Part shown: positions 1-9,769 of the stretch, in pieces
Position numbering within the stretch: the first letter of the stretch is position 1
Layout: every line of letters starts with the position of its first letter
From: JANPEF01 sp031413115
GTDB taxonomy: Bacteria; Eisenbacteria; RBG-16-71-46; DASYSL01
DNA: 57,439 nt
NCBI GenBank assembly: GCA_031413115.1
Contig: JANOEH010000058.1
Coordinates: 1 to 57,439 of the forward strand
Direction of reading: 5' to 3'
The notes under the pieces: generated by a model
The model's database searches: none
The model's input: the letters and a program-made list of their open reading frames with translations, nothing else
What the model was told of the DNA's origin: nothing
Program-made: the position numbers and the translations under genes

Positions 1-337
1 GGCCTTGGGTCCGTCGAGTCGGACACTGATGTAGAGAAGCTGCTGCGAACAATAAGCCCATTGCCTGTTCCAGTACCGATCAGTACACACTCACGGATTG
101 TGCCTGTGCCACCCGTTGCATGGATTCCACCGACAGCCTGGGTCGCTGAAATCGACTTGATTGTGGCTGTGCCTGATTCATTGACTATTGCAGTACCGAC
201 GCCGGACATGGCAAGGTTTTCCGCCACTAGCGATCCGAAGTTGTGAATGCCGACCTTTGCGCCGAGCAAGCTGCACTTCTTGAATATTGCCGAACCGCCG
301 CCCTCTACTCGAAGCTGGCCCCACTGCTGGCTCCCGG
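1..337 (-). pseudogene. Remnant of a beta-helix-type repeat protein, truncated
   Basis: Read leftwards from about 337, one frame stays open to the window edge. It encodes short glycine-, valine- and isoleucine-rich units such as KVGIHNFGSLVAENLAM, GTAIVNESGTATIKS and GGIHATGGTGTIREC, spaced roughly 20-24 residues apart. This periodicity with alternating hydrophobics is typical of right-handed parallel beta-helix (pectate-lyase-like) surface proteins. No start codon is visible. The 5' part is missing, and the frame runs directly into the left inverted repeat of the IS630 element, which probably interrupted it. It continues beyond position 1. Function is unknown; it could be part of a large adhesin or cell-surface protein. 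The family assignment rests only on the repeat pattern. Confidence 0.42.
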
Positions 338-363
338 CTAAATGCCTTTGCCTGATTCGGCAA
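338..363 (+). repeat. Left terminal inverted repeat of the IS630 element
   Basis: This is the exact reverse complement of 1502-1527 over all 26 bases. It contains the flanking TA and the core TGCCTTTGCCTGATTCGGCA. Confidence 0.85.
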
Positions 364-1526
364 CGCGGCCTGGATGACCGCTTGAAAGTCGTGGGACCTG
401 GCTTGTATCTCTCTGGAGCTACTGCGGATAGTTCCGCGAGAGGCAAGGAGGTCCCACGATGGCTGCGGAGCTTCGTGTGGGCCGGCCAACGCGCCGTTGG
501 CTTGCCCGACTGGATCGCAAGACTCGGGATGCGGACGTTCGCATCCGCTGCCGGATCCTGCTGAAGGTCGCCCGAGGAGAGAGCCGCACTGCGGCGGCTC
601 ACGCCCTGGGATGCGCGCCCTCGACGGCGTGCCGGATTGTAGCGCGCTTTCAGGCCCACGGGGAAGGTGCGGTGTTCGATGGCCGCAGCGAGAACGGGAC
701 GCGTAAGGTCGACGCCGACGTCGAGGCGGGGATCCGTTCGATCCTCACCAAGACGCCGCAGGAGCACGGCTACACGCGTCCGACGTGGACGCTGGAGCTG
801 ATCGCCCGAGTGGTCGCCGAGGTCCTCGACGTCGAGCTCTCGGTGGCGCATCTGTGGAAGGTCCTGCGCCGGCTTAGGGTGCGCTGGGGACGTCCGCGTC
901 CGGTGGTCGCTTGTCCGTGGAAAGCCGCCAGGCGCATGGCTCGCATCGCGCTCCTGCGCCGGCTCGCCGCACGGTCGTGTCCGCGCGAGGTGGTCCTGTT
1001 CGTCGACGAGGTGGATCTCCATCTCAACCCGAAGATCGGCCCCGACTGGATGCTTCCGGGGACACAGCGCCTGATCATGACGCCGGGGAAGAACGAGAAG
1101 CGCTACCTGGCTGGTGCCTACGATCACCGGGAGCAGCGCCTCGTGTACGTCGAGGGCGACCGCAAGGCGAGCTGGCTGTTCCTCAATCTGCTGCGCGCGC
1201 TGCTCGTCGCCTACCCCGGCATGAGAACGATCCACTTGATCCTCGACAACTACATCATCCACAAGAGCAAGATCGTCCTCGCCTGGCTGGCGGCTCACGG
1301 GGCGAGGATCCACCTGCACTTCCTGCCGCCGTACTGTCCCGACGAGAACCGGATCGAGCGCCTGTGGCGCGACCTGCACGCGAACGTCACACGCAACCAC
1401 CGCTGCCGGACGATGGTCGAACTGATGCACGAGGTTCACGCGTACCTGGCCCGTCGCTTCGATCTCGTCGCGGTTCACGCTCGTGCCGCATGAATCCGGA
1501 TTTGCCGAATCAGGCAAAGGCATTTA
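339..1526 (+). mobile_element. IS630-family insertion sequence, complete
   Basis: A complete element of about 1.18 kb carries one transposase gene and 26-bp perfect inverted repeats at 338-363 and 1502-1527. A TA dinucleotide sits at each outer end (339-340 and 1525-1526), as expected for the TA target-site duplication of IS630/Tc1-type elements. Positions 364-458 between the left repeat and the transposase have no gene. The intact reading frame and identical repeats suggest a recent insertion. Confidence 0.85.
459..1493 (+). CDS. IS630 family transposase
   Basis: This 344-residue protein is a full-length IS630-type DDE transposase. Residues about 20-140 hold the helix-turn-helix DNA-binding part (Homeodomain-like/HTH_29 style, ARGESRTAAAHALG). 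The catalytic domain follows: D183 in FVDEVDLHL, D263 in LILDNYIIHKS and E300 in the family signature PPYCPDENRIERLW. The start is supported by an AGGAGG Shine-Dalgarno 8 nt upstream, at 446-451. All three catalytic acids are present and the frame is intact, so the enzyme is probably active. It catalyses cut-and-paste movement into TA sites. No second ORF or frameshift is needed, unlike many IS families. Confidence 0.92.
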   Translation: MAAELRVGRPTRRWLARLDRKTRDADVRIRCRILLKVARGESRTAAAHALGCAPSTACRIVARFQAHGEGAVFDGRSENGTRKVDADVEAGIRSILTKTPQEHGYTRPTWTLELIARVVAEVLDVELSVAHLWKVLRRLRVRWGRPRPVVACPWKAARRMARIALLRRLAARSCPREVVLFVDEVDLHLNPKIGPDWMLPGTQRLIMTPGKNEKRYLAGAYDHREQRLVYVEGDRKASWLFLNLLRALLVAYPGMRTIHLILDNYIIHKSKIVLAWLAAHGARIHLHFLPPYCPDENRIERLWRDLHANVTRNHRCRTMVELMHEVHAYLARRFDLVAVHARAA

Positions 1527-1527
1527 G
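1502..1527 (-). repeat. Right terminal inverted repeat of the IS630 element
   Basis: Perfect 26-base inverted copy of 338-363. It begins 8 bp after the transposase stop codon. Confidence 0.85.
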
Positions 1528-1576
1528 CAGCCTGCCCAAGCCGTCCCCCACGGGTCGTGGAAAGAGTCGACTTGCA

Positions 1577-1607
1577 GGGCCGCATCCGTCGCACACGGGT
1601 GCGGCCC
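1577..1607 (-). terminator. Hairpin terminator downstream of ybbR operon
   Basis: A 12-bp stem (GGGCCGCATCCG paired with CGGGTGCGGCCC, one T-G wobble) with a short loop lies 30 bp beyond the ybbR stop. The T-rich stretch on the minus side is weak. A TTTT follows on the plus side after a few bases, so it may act in either direction. Confidence 0.5.
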
Positions 1608-1637
1608 GCTCGTTTTGCGGCGCGCCGACGGCGAGTT

Positions 1638-2542
1638 CTAGTGCAGCACCACCTTCACGCTCTCCGGCGCCGCCGCGCCGCCGCCCGCCCCGCTCCACAC
1701 CAGCGGCAACTTCCACTCCCCGCGCCCCCGCCCACCGGCATCGACCGAGGCGCGGAACAGGTCCCCGTCGAGCGCCTCGACGCGCGAGCGCGGTCCGCGC
1801 ACGGTCACCGTACCGAACGCGGGCTGCGGCTCGGCGCGGAGCTCGCCGCGCACGCCCCGCACCTCGATCGGCACTTCGATGGTGCGCAGCTCCTCGGGCT
1901 CGATGGGCACGGCCACCAGCACCGAGCCGGGCCACACCGCGACGAACTTCGGCAGCATCGCGAGCGCCTGCATCACCTCGAGCGACTCGCGACGGCCGGC
2001 CACGGCGATCGGCCGCGTGAGCACGGAGTCCTGGAGCGCAAGCCAGCGCGCGGGACCGCTCAGGCGCACCTGCGCGGGCCTCACGAGCGGCTCGCCGAGG
2101 GTGTAGCCACGCTGCGGGTCACCGTCGAACGCAGCGATCACTCGCACGCGACGCTCGCCGCGCGGCTCGACGTCGAGCGACAGGACCTCGGGGGCGAGCA
2201 CCGACAGCACGGTCACGCCGGTCGTCCCTTCGAGCGGAACGTCGGCCGGGCCGAGCGTGCGCTGAAACGTGCCCGGGCCCACCTCGCCCAGCCCGATCGT
2301 GACGGCTGGACGAAGATAGCGCAGGCGCAGGATCTGCTTGCCCGTGCCGCGCAGGCGCACCGTCACGCTTTCGGGCGGCGCGGTCGCCAGGGACAGCGAG
2401 TCGACGAGACCGCTCACCACGAGCGGGAAGTCGACGCTCTCCTCGCTCGTGCGATCGGTCAGCACGTGCAGGTACAGGAGACCCGCGAGCAACAGCGCGA
2501 ACAACTTGAGCCCCAGGTTGTCGAACAGCCATCCGCTCCACT

Positions 2543-2546
<4 letters not shown>
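1638..2546 (-). CDS. YbbR-like domain protein
   Basis: This 302-residue protein starts with the typical YbbR N-terminus, FDNLGLKLFALLLAGLLYLH, an uncleaved transmembrane segment at about residues 8-27. It continues with about three YbbR repeats (beta-rich units with V-x-V-R-L-x-G spacing) facing the periplasm. In other bacteria YbbR proteins (CdaR) sit beside a diadenylate cyclase and glmM and modulate c-di-AMP synthesis. Neither partner is present here. Instead it is the last gene of a fur-kinase-regulator operon, and its ATG overlaps the stop of the response regulator by 4 bp (ATGA), implying translational coupling. The family call is firm; its role in this context is unknown. Confidence 0.8.
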
Positions 2547-4008
<1,462 letters not shown>

Positions 4009-4012
<4 letters not shown>

Positions 4013-5400
4013 GCCCCTCCCTGTCCGTCGTGCGCAGCCCGCGGCAACTCGAGGCGCGCCGTCGTCCCTGCGCCCGGCGCGCTCGTCAGCTCGAAGTGCC
4101 CACCGGCCTCGCGCACCAGCCGGTCGACGATGGCGAGCCCCAGCCCCGTGCCCTGCGCGCGCGTTGTGACGAACGGGCGACGGGCGCGCGCGAGCGTCGT
4201 CGCGTCCATGCCCGGGCCGTCGTCGGCCACCCACAGCGACACGCGGCGCGGCTCCGCCGCCCATCCTACGCGAATCGTCCCGCCGGTGGGCAGGGCCTCG
4301 AGCGCGTTGCGCACCAGGTTGAACAGGACCTGCTTCAATTCTTCGCCGCCGAGCGCGACGCAGGGACCGGGGGCGGCAGAAGCTCCCGGCTCCACCGCCG
4401 CATCCCGCTCACGCACGACGCGCACGGCCTGCCGCTCAGCCTCCCGTTCGAGCAACCCCAACGTGACCGCGAACGCATCGGCCACGTCGCCGCCCTCGCC
4501 CGGGGGCGCCGGGCGCGCGAACGCGAGGTAGCGGTGCACGGTGCGCGACAGCCGCGCCACCTCCTCCTCGATGTAACCGAACAGTTCGGGTTCGGGCCCG
4601 GAATAGTGGCGATGCAGGCGCTTCGCCGCCCCATCGATCACGCCGAGCGGGTTGCGCACCTCGTGCGCCAGCGTCGCGGCCAACTCGCCGACCGACGCCA
4701 GGTTCTCCGCCCGGGACAACGAGCGCTCGAGTCCCTGTTGCGCCGCGAGCAGGCGCACGAACAGCGCGGCGAGCGCGAGCACGGCGAGCGCGCCCACCAG
4801 CGCGGTCGAGGCGAGCAGGCGGGCGATCTCGGGAAGCACGGCCAGGAACTCCGCGCTCGCCTCGACGCCGAGCACGCCGACGACCGGGGTGACGACGCGA
4901 GCCGGGTCGCCCGGGCGGGATGCGGGCGCCGCGAGCGCGTCGCGCACGGGTGCGAATGCCGTGAGGTAACGCCGACCCTGGCGCGCCACGAGGCCGCCGT
5001 GCGCCGGCTGCCCGGCGAGCGCGCGCTGCACCGCCTCGTGGGCGGCGGCGTCGAGCGGCGCCGCTTCGCCGACCGCCAGGTCGGCCTCGGTGTCGAGCAA
5101 CAGGGTGCCGTCGGCATGCAGCAGGAACACGCGCGCGGCCTGCGACGAACGCCGGACGGCGCCGAGCGAGAGCAGGATCGAGTCGGAGAGGGCGAACGCA
5201 GCGCCGCCCTCGGCGCGCAGCGTGCGCACGGAGCGGCCCGGGACGTCGGCGGCGCCGGCGGCGGCGACCCACTCGACGCGCCGCGCGAACTCGGTCTCGA
5301 GCGCATTGCGGACGCGCGTGTAGGTGAACAGCGACACGCCGGTGACCACGACGATCACGGCCAGGGCGAAGACCGCGGTCAGTGTGAACGAGCGGCGCAT
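4009..5400 (-). CDS. Sensor histidine kinase
   Basis: This is a 463-residue membrane kinase. TM1 lies near residues 8-28 (LTAVFALAVIVVVTGVSLF), followed by a periplasmic sensing region of about 150 residues. TM2 (STALVGALAVLALAALFVRL) comes near 175-200. HisKA carries the phospho-His in LAHEVRNPLGVIDGA. The HATPase domain has N, G1 and G2 boxes (NALEAL, DDGPGMD, GTGLGLAI). It is the presumed partner of the downstream NtrC-type regulator, with which it overlaps by 4 bp. It lies 10 bp after fur, so kinase, regulator and ybbR are probably co-transcribed with the metal regulator. The ligand cannot be deduced. Confidence 0.88.
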
Positions 5401-5410
5401 GGGCGTCGGG

Positions 5411-5908
5411 TCAGTTGCGTCCGCGCTGCTTCGCGGTGGCGCCCGTGGCGCGACACTTGCGGCACAGGCCGAAGACTTCCAGGTTGTGGTGATGGACCTC
5501 GAAACCATGGCGGGCGCAGAGGGCGTCCTGTTCGCGCTCGAGGTCGGCGGAGAAGACCTCCTCGACGCGGCCGCAGGCGAGGCAGATGAGGTGATCGTGG
5601 TGCGGAATACCCAGGACCTGCTCGTAGTGCTGGGCCGACTTGTCGCCAAACGTCATCTGGCGGACGAGCCCGGACTTCACCAGCAACTCGAGCGTGCGGT
5701 AAATGGTGGCCCGGGAGACCCGGCCGTCCTGCCCGCGGGTCCACATCACCAGGTCGTCGGCCTCGAAGTGACGGTGCTTGGCAAATACGACGTCGACCAC
5801 CGCCCGACGTTCCGCGGTATAGCGGAGCTTCCGGCCGGCGAGGAACCGGCCGAAGTGGTCGTGGGCGGCTTCGAGGAAAGCCTCGCTACGGAGGGCGCGT
5901 TCGGGCAT
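5411..5908 (-). CDS. fur: Fur family transcriptional regulator
   Basis: This 165-residue protein is of normal Fur length. A winged helix occupies about residues 20-90 (RYTAERRAVVDVVF, SRATIYRTLELLVKSGLV). The metal-binding/dimerisation domain has HYEQVLGIPHHDHLIC, and two CxxC pairs (C109/C112 and C149/C152) form the structural zinc site. It could be Fur, PerR or Zur; sequence alone does not separate them. The ATG at 5908 is chosen because the conserved N-terminus begins there. It has no Shine-Dalgarno, and a TACAGT hexamer ends 8 nt upstream, which suggests a leaderless transcript. First gene of the operon with the kinase, regulator and ybbR. Confidence 0.88.
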   Translation of the reverse strand: MPERALRSEAFLEAAHDHFGRFLAGRKLRYTAERRAVVDVVFAKHRHFEADDLVMWTRGQDGRVSRATIYRTLELLVKSGLVRQMTFGDKSAQHYEQVLGIPHHDHLICLACGRVEEVFSADLEREQDALCARHGFEVHHHNLEVFGLCRKCRATGATAKQRGRN

Positions 5909-5916
5909 GACGCGGT

Positions 5917-5922
5917 ACTGTA
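5917..5922 (-). promoter_or_regulatory. Predicted -10 element of fur (leaderless type)
   Basis: TACAGT on the minus strand, separated by 8 nt from the fur ATG. No TTGACA-like -35 exists at 17 bp; that position falls inside the adjacent inverted repeat. Confidence 0.5.
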
Positions 5923-5928
5923 GCACGA

Positions 5929-5959
5929 AGGGCCGGCGCCCTCTGCAGAGCGCCGGCCC
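5929..5959 (-). promoter_or_regulatory. Long palindrome upstream of fur
   Basis: GGGCCGGCGC and GCGCCGGCCC form a perfect 10-bp stem around CCTCTGCAGAG. It overlaps the -35 position of the predicted fur promoter. It may be an operator or the terminator of an upstream transcript. The rest of 5960-6192 shows no gene. Confidence 0.4.
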
Positions 5960-6192
5960 GAAGAAGAAGTTCCCCGCCTGTGGACCGTGGGGCCGCCGGA
6001 TCGAACCCTCCGCAAAAGAGGATCGGCCGAACAACCTGCTCACGTGAGCCGCAGGGAACTTCATAGTGTCGGACGCCGATGTCGATTGCGTCCTCGCATG
6101 TGTAGACGCTCGAAGGTCCCGTTCGGATCCCGATTTCTGCACGTCGGCCCGAGACTTCACCGCCCCTTGACCCCGAACCGCATCGGAGCGCC

Positions 6193-6906
6193 GTGACGAC
6201 CCCTGGCGGGCGCCTCATCCCTCAAATTGCAGTCTTCGGGCGGATCCCGCGGGTGGGAGCGGGCAAGACGCGGCTGGCCCGCGGAGTCGGCCCGGAGCGC
6301 GCCGCCGAGCTGGCTCGCGCATTCCTGCTCGACGGCCTGGAGCGGGCGCTCCGGGTGGCCCCCGACGGCGCGTGGTTCTACGTGGCGCCCGAACCCGATC
6401 GGGAGGCTGCCGAGTCGCTGGCCGACGCGCGGGAGGTGGCTGGCGCCGGGGTCCGGATCACGCTTCAGGATGGTCCGCACCTCGGGGCACGGATGCATGC
6501 CGCGCTCGCGGCGCTCACGACCGCCGGGCCGGCGCTCCTGGTCGGCGCCGACGTGCCGGACCTGCCCACGCGACTCCTGCGCGACGCACTGGGCCGCCTG
6601 GCAGGCCCGTCGAAGTCGCCGCGGCTGGTGCTGGGGCCGGCGGCCGATGGCGGCTTCGTGCTGATCGGCAGTGACCGCGCGCCCGGGGCGATGCTGTGGG
6701 ACGAGTCGTCGTGGGGTACGCGGGACGTGTGCGCCCGCACGCGCGCGCGGGCCGAGGCGGCCACTCCCCCGTGGTGTGTCGAGGTTCTCGAACCCTGGTG
6801 GGATGTCGACGAGCCGCCCGACCTCGAGGCACTGCGCGAACGGATGCGGGTCGGCGCCGGCGTCGACGACCGGCCTCGCCATACCGCAGAGGCGCTGGGG
6901 CTCTAG
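6193..6906 (+). CDS. TIGR04282/DUF2064 family glycosyltransferase-like protein
   Basis: This 237-residue protein has a nucleotide-diphospho-sugar transferase fold. The N-terminal motif is FGRIPRVGAGKTRLARGVG, then GADVPDLPTRLL (metal/nucleotide-binding acidic motif), then GPAADGGFVLIG and a WDVDEPPDLEAL C-terminus. These match the DUF2064/TIGR04282 family, some members of which are annotated as arsenosugar-biosynthesis glycosyltransferases. No arsenic genes are adjacent, so a specific substrate cannot be claimed. The start is GTG. The 3' end overlaps tyrA tail-to-tail by 4 bp, so the two genes share a stop region without room for a terminator. Confidence 0.8.
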   Translation: MTTPGGRLIPQIAVFGRIPRVGAGKTRLARGVGPERAAELARAFLLDGLERALRVAPDGAWFYVAPEPDREAAESLADAREVAGAGVRITLQDGPHLGARMHAALAALTTAGPALLVGADVPDLPTRLLRDALGRLAGPSKSPRLVLGPAADGGFVLIGSDRAPGAMLWDESSWGTRDVCARTRARAEAATPPWCVEVLEPWWDVDEPPDLEALRERMRVGAGVDDRPRHTAEALGL

Positions 6907-7973
6907 GCCCCGCGCACCGCGGTCCGTTCCCGCCCGGCCGCGAGCAGGTGTCCGAACGCGACCGGGTCCCCCGCCATGACGGCCGTCGCGACGCGATCGA
7001 GCGCGGCGCGCAGGCGATCGAGGGCGGCCGCTGAGTGCGGATTGCTCGCCTGGATCTCGAAGTAGACGTCGGGGCTCTCGCGCACGACGGCCGCGGCCAG
7101 ATCCTCGAGGGCGCGAAACGTCGTGCTGCGCACCGGGTGTTCGGCCGCGGGCAACGCGAGGGCAAACGCGTTCGCGGTCGCGTGCGCGAGGCTCAGGAGG
7201 TCGGCCATGATGCGGTCGTGATCCTCGAGCGACAGGTGCACGAGGCGTGCGGTGGTGGGGAGGAACAGCGCCTCGATCGCCGCGGCCGCTGGGGCATCGC
7301 CGGTGTCGCAGATCACGACGTCGGCATCGCGCAGGAGGATCGTCGCGGGGCCGAACAGCGGGTGGATCGAGGCGACGCGCGCGCCGGCTGCGCGGAGGGC
7401 ACGGATCGGTGCGACGAGCGGGGTCTTGATGCTGGCGATGTCGACGATCACGCCGGCGGGCATGCGCGCCGCCCAGTCCGCGTACAGGCGCGCCGTTACG
7501 GCGGGCGGAGTCGAGCAGATGATCAGCTCCGCCCCGGCGAGATCGCGCTCGGCCGCCGCGTTCTCGTCCGCGGCGCCGACGGGATCGAGGCTGCTCACCA
7601 CGTAGCCCTGGGCGGCCAGGAAGCGCCCGAACCAGCGGCCCATGCGACCGGCGCCGCCGACGACCACCGCACGCGAGCCGACGCCGAGAGCCGAGGCGCG
7701 CAGGTTGTCCTCGTCCTGCACGGTGACCGAGGCGCGGATCAGCGCCACGAACAGGTCCTGCGCAATGGCCTCGTCGAGGCCGCGCGCGCGGGCCGCCTCG
7801 CGCACCCGGTCGAGGACGACCCTCTCCTGCTCGAAGTCGACGGTGGGTCGTCCCTGTCGGCGCTTGAGCTCGCCGGCACGCCGCGCCAGCTCCTGGCGCT
7901 CGCCGACGCGATCGATCAGCTCGAGGTCGAGGGCACGGATCCGGGCGCGCAGCGCTTCGAGGTCATCGGGCAT
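6903..7973 (-). CDS. tyrA: Chorismate mutase / prephenate dehydrogenase (T-protein)
   Basis: This 356-residue bifunctional enzyme serves tyrosine synthesis. Residues 1-85 are an AroQ-type chorismate mutase (LRARIRALDLELIDRVGER, FEQERVVLDRV). The rest is the NAD-dependent prephenate dehydrogenase with VVVGGAGRMGRWFGRFLAAQ (Rossmann GxGxxG) and IHPLFGPA. Together they convert chorismate to prephenate and then to 4-hydroxyphenylpyruvate. The fusion order (CM then PDH) matches the enterobacterial-type TyrA. A GTG lies one codon upstream of the chosen ATG; neither has a strong Shine-Dalgarno. The gene follows the TPR gene by 24 bp and is probably expressed from the same leftward transcript. Confidence 0.9.
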   Translation of the reverse strand: MPDDLEALRARIRALDLELIDRVGERQELARRAGELKRRQGRPTVDFEQERVVLDRVREAARARGLDEAIAQDLFVALIRASVTVQDEDNLRASALGVGSRAVVVGGAGRMGRWFGRFLAAQGYVVSSLDPVGAADENAAAERDLAGAELIICSTPPAVTARLYADWAARMPAGVIVDIASIKTPLVAPIRALRAAGARVASIHPLFGPATILLRDADVVICDTGDAPAAAAIEALFLPTTARLVHLSLEDHDRIMADLLSLAHATANAFALALPAAEHPVRSTTFRALEDLAAAVVRESPDVYFEIQASNPHSAAALDRLRAALDRVATAVMAGDPVAFGHLLAAGRERTAVRGA

Positions 7974-7997
7974 CACGAGGCCGGTGCGCGCAGTCCG

Positions 7998-8783
7998 TCA
8001 GGGAGTGGACGCGGGCGGCGGTGCGTCCATCGGCGGGTGCCCGGGAGGCAGTTCGCCGGCGGGCTCCTTCCCGTCGAGACGCGCGATCATCGCGTCGATC
8101 ACCGACACCATCTCGGCGGGCCCGGACACCTCGCGGGCGCGGGTGAGCGCGCGCTTCGCGTCGTCGTCGCGGCGACCCAATTGCTGATACACGACGCCCA
8201 GGTCGAACAGCGCGATCGCGTGCGAGGGATGCTGCGCCACGACATGCTCGAGCATCCGGCGGGCGGTCTCGAAGTCGCCCGAGTTGTGGTAGGAGACCGC
8301 GAGGTCCACCTCGACGTCGACGAGCGACGGATTCTTCTTCAGCGCACGCTGGTAGAACGGGATCGCCAGCGGGAAGTTTCCGGTGTCGTACATCAGGTTG
8401 CCCATCGCGACGTTCGCCCCCACGGCCGACGAGTCGGCGCGCAGCAGCACCGACAGCGACTCGGCGCTCGCCGATTGGGCGGCGCTGGCGTTGGGCACGG
8501 CGATCGGCTTGGGAGCGTTTGCGATCTGGATCGCGGCGATGAACACGGCGACCAGTGCGGCGACACCGACAGCGCCCCACAGCCAGCCCGGCACATCGCT
8601 CCCCGCGGCGCCGGAGGGGCGGTAGCCCCAGGACGCGACCGAGGCCGGCGGGCGCTCGGGCCGCTCGATCGCCGGCCGGCGGGGCCGGAACTCGGCAGCG
8701 AGCGGGTGGCTGCATTCGACGCAGGACTCGGCGTCGCGCGGACTCGCCGCTCCGCAATCGGGGCACAGCAAGGTTTCGCTCAC
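7998..8783 (-). CDS. Zinc-ribbon, single-TM, tetratricopeptide repeat protein
   Basis: The protein has 261 residues. The N-terminus is a zinc ribbon (CPDCGAAS ... CVECSHPL, two CxxC pairs at about residues 6-30), followed by a Pro/Arg-rich linker. One transmembrane helix (WLWGAVGVAALVAVFIAAIQ) lies near residues 65-85. Three to four TPR units follow (ANVAMGNLMYDTGNFPLAI, AVSYHNSGDFETARRML, LFDLGVVYQQLGRRDDDAKR). The GTG start has GGAGG 4 nt upstream. It is predicted to display TPRs on one side of the inner membrane with the ribbon in the cytoplasm, as a scaffold of unknown partners. Placement before tyrA may only reflect operon packing. Confidence 0.8.
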   Translation of the reverse strand: MSETLLCPDCGAASPRDAESCVECSHPLAAEFRPRRPAIERPERPPASVASWGYRPSGAAGSDVPGWLWGAVGVAALVAVFIAAIQIANAPKPIAVPNASAAQSASAESLSVLLRADSSAVGANVAMGNLMYDTGNFPLAIPFYQRALKKNPSLVDVEVDLAVSYHNSGDFETARRMLEHVVAQHPSHAIALFDLGVVYQQLGRRDDDAKRALTRAREVSGPAEMVSVIDAMIARLDGKEPAGELPPGHPPMDAPPPASTP

Positions 8784-8811
8784 GCCACCTCCAGGCTCGA
8801 CCCAAAATGGA

Positions 8812-8845
8812 CTGCGGGGCGGGAGGTCGCCCCCCCGCCCCGCAG
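8812..8845 (-). terminator. Rho-independent terminator of the HMA protein gene
   Basis: A 12-bp perfect stem (CTGCGGGGCGGG / CCCGCCCCGCAG) lies just beyond the stop at 8870. On the minus strand it is followed by TCCATTTTGG. Confidence 0.75.
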
Positions 8846-8869
8846 TGTGTCCGATGCCGAGGCTCGAGT

Positions 8870-9469
8870 CTAGGCTTCGACCTTGCCGTGCGACTTGGAG
8901 CAGTTGCTCTTCGCCGTCCCGACGTACTTCACCTCGTCGAAACCGGCGCTCTTGAGCGACTTCTCGATCGACTTCCGGCTGGCCGTCTTGCCGTCGGCGC
9001 AGACGTAGACCATTTGGTTCGCGTAATCGACGGTGACCGAGGCGACGCCCTTGACCGACTTCACGGTCTGGGCCACGGCCGAGCCGGTGCCCTTGCACTC
9101 GGCGCCGGCGACGTAGAACGAGTAGTCCGCTTCATTCTTCGCCGGGCAGCTGCCGGCCGACGTCACGGTGTTCTTGCCATAGGCCAGCGCCATGGCCGAC
9201 TTCGAGCCCGCGGCGCAGTGATCGCCGGAGGCGGACGCCATGGTGGCCGACGTCTTGGCGCCCTTGGCGCAGCAGCCTTCGGCGCTCGCCATCTTCGCGC
9301 TCGCCATCTTCGCGCTCGCCTTCGAGGCACAGCCCGCGCCTTCGCTCGAGACCTGCGAGGCCGAGGTGTTCTTCGCCGAAGCCTTGTCGCCGTCGCACGC
9401 GTAGGCGAACGATGCGGCGCCGACCAGGGCGATGCCGACCGCGAGGAACTTGATCCGATTCGAAATCAC
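8870..9469 (-). CDS. Exported cysteine-rich protein with heavy-metal-associated domain
   Basis: The protein has 199 residues. A signal peptide (FLAVGIALVGAASFAYA) precedes a 70-residue Ala/Ser/Lys/Cys-rich spacer with repeated KMASA/KTSA units and CAS, CC and HC cysteines. A C-terminal ferredoxin-like HMA fold follows (about residues 125-190: SVKGVASVTVDYANQMVYV, KSIEKSLKSAGFDEVKYV). The usual MxCxxC copper site is reduced to GAECKGTG, with one Cys only, so binding must be atypical or use the spacer cysteines. The GTG start has a GGAGG 7 nt upstream. It has its own promoter, divergent from the 5'-nucleotidase. A role as a periplasmic metal scavenger or chaperone is inferred, not shown. Confidence 0.72.
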   Translation of the reverse strand: MISNRIKFLAVGIALVGAASFAYACDGDKASAKNTSASQVSSEGAGCASKASAKMASAKMASAEGCCAKGAKTSATMASASGDHCAAGSKSAMALAYGKNTVTSAGSCPAKNEADYSFYVAGAECKGTGSAVAQTVKSVKGVASVTVDYANQMVYVCADGKTASRKSIEKSLKSAGFDEVKYVGTAKSNCSKSHGKVEA

Positions 9470-9482
9470 GTCGCACCTCCGT

Positions 9483-9552
9483 CCGCGCCGAAAGGCGCGG
9501 GGTGTCTTTTGGGTGGGCCTTCCCTCGTGGCGTGGACCCGCGGGGGAAGGCC
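9483..9552 (-). promoter_or_regulatory. Structured 5' leader of the HMA protein gene
   Basis: The roughly 100-nt leader between promoter and GTG contains two hairpins. One is GGCCTTCCC/GGGAAGGCC (9516-9552). The other is CCGCGCC/GGCGCGG (9483-9500), directly upstream of the Shine-Dalgarno. No known riboswitch class is recognised. Confidence 0.35.
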
Positions 9553-9574
9553 GTGTCTGATCCACTGCGAGTTG

Positions 9575-9604
9575 AGCGTAGGGCTTGCGGCAGGCCCCGG
9601 TCAA
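9575..9604 (-). promoter_or_regulatory. Sigma-70-type promoter for the HMA protein gene
   Basis: TTGACC (minus strand, 9604-9599), 18-bp spacer, TACGCT (9580-9575). It lies back to back with the promoter at 9692-9721. Confidence 0.65.
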
Positions 9605-9691
9605 CGGCTCCCCGGGGACATCGGCAGGATTGACGCGGGCTTGACCCGCAGGGCAGTCGGCGGCGCCCGCAAGCCCCGCCCGCGGCGAGAC

Positions 9692-9721
9692 TTGACGACC
9701 TCCCACGGCGCCGCCTACGCT
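9692..9721 (+). promoter_or_regulatory. Sigma-70-type promoter for the tandem 5'-nucleotidase
   Basis: TTGACG, 18-bp spacer, TACGCT. It gives a leader of about 40 nt that contains the GGAGG at 9761-9765. The -10 hexamer is identical to that of the divergent promoter. Confidence 0.65.
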
Positions 9722-9769
9722 CGACCCATCCACCCTTCCTGCCCGCCCCCCGCCCCATTCGGAGGTCCC

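Noticed and set aside
9483..9552. Riboswitch in the leader of the HMA protein gene
   Set aside because: Hairpins are present but match no known aptamer, and there is no terminator/anti-terminator pair.
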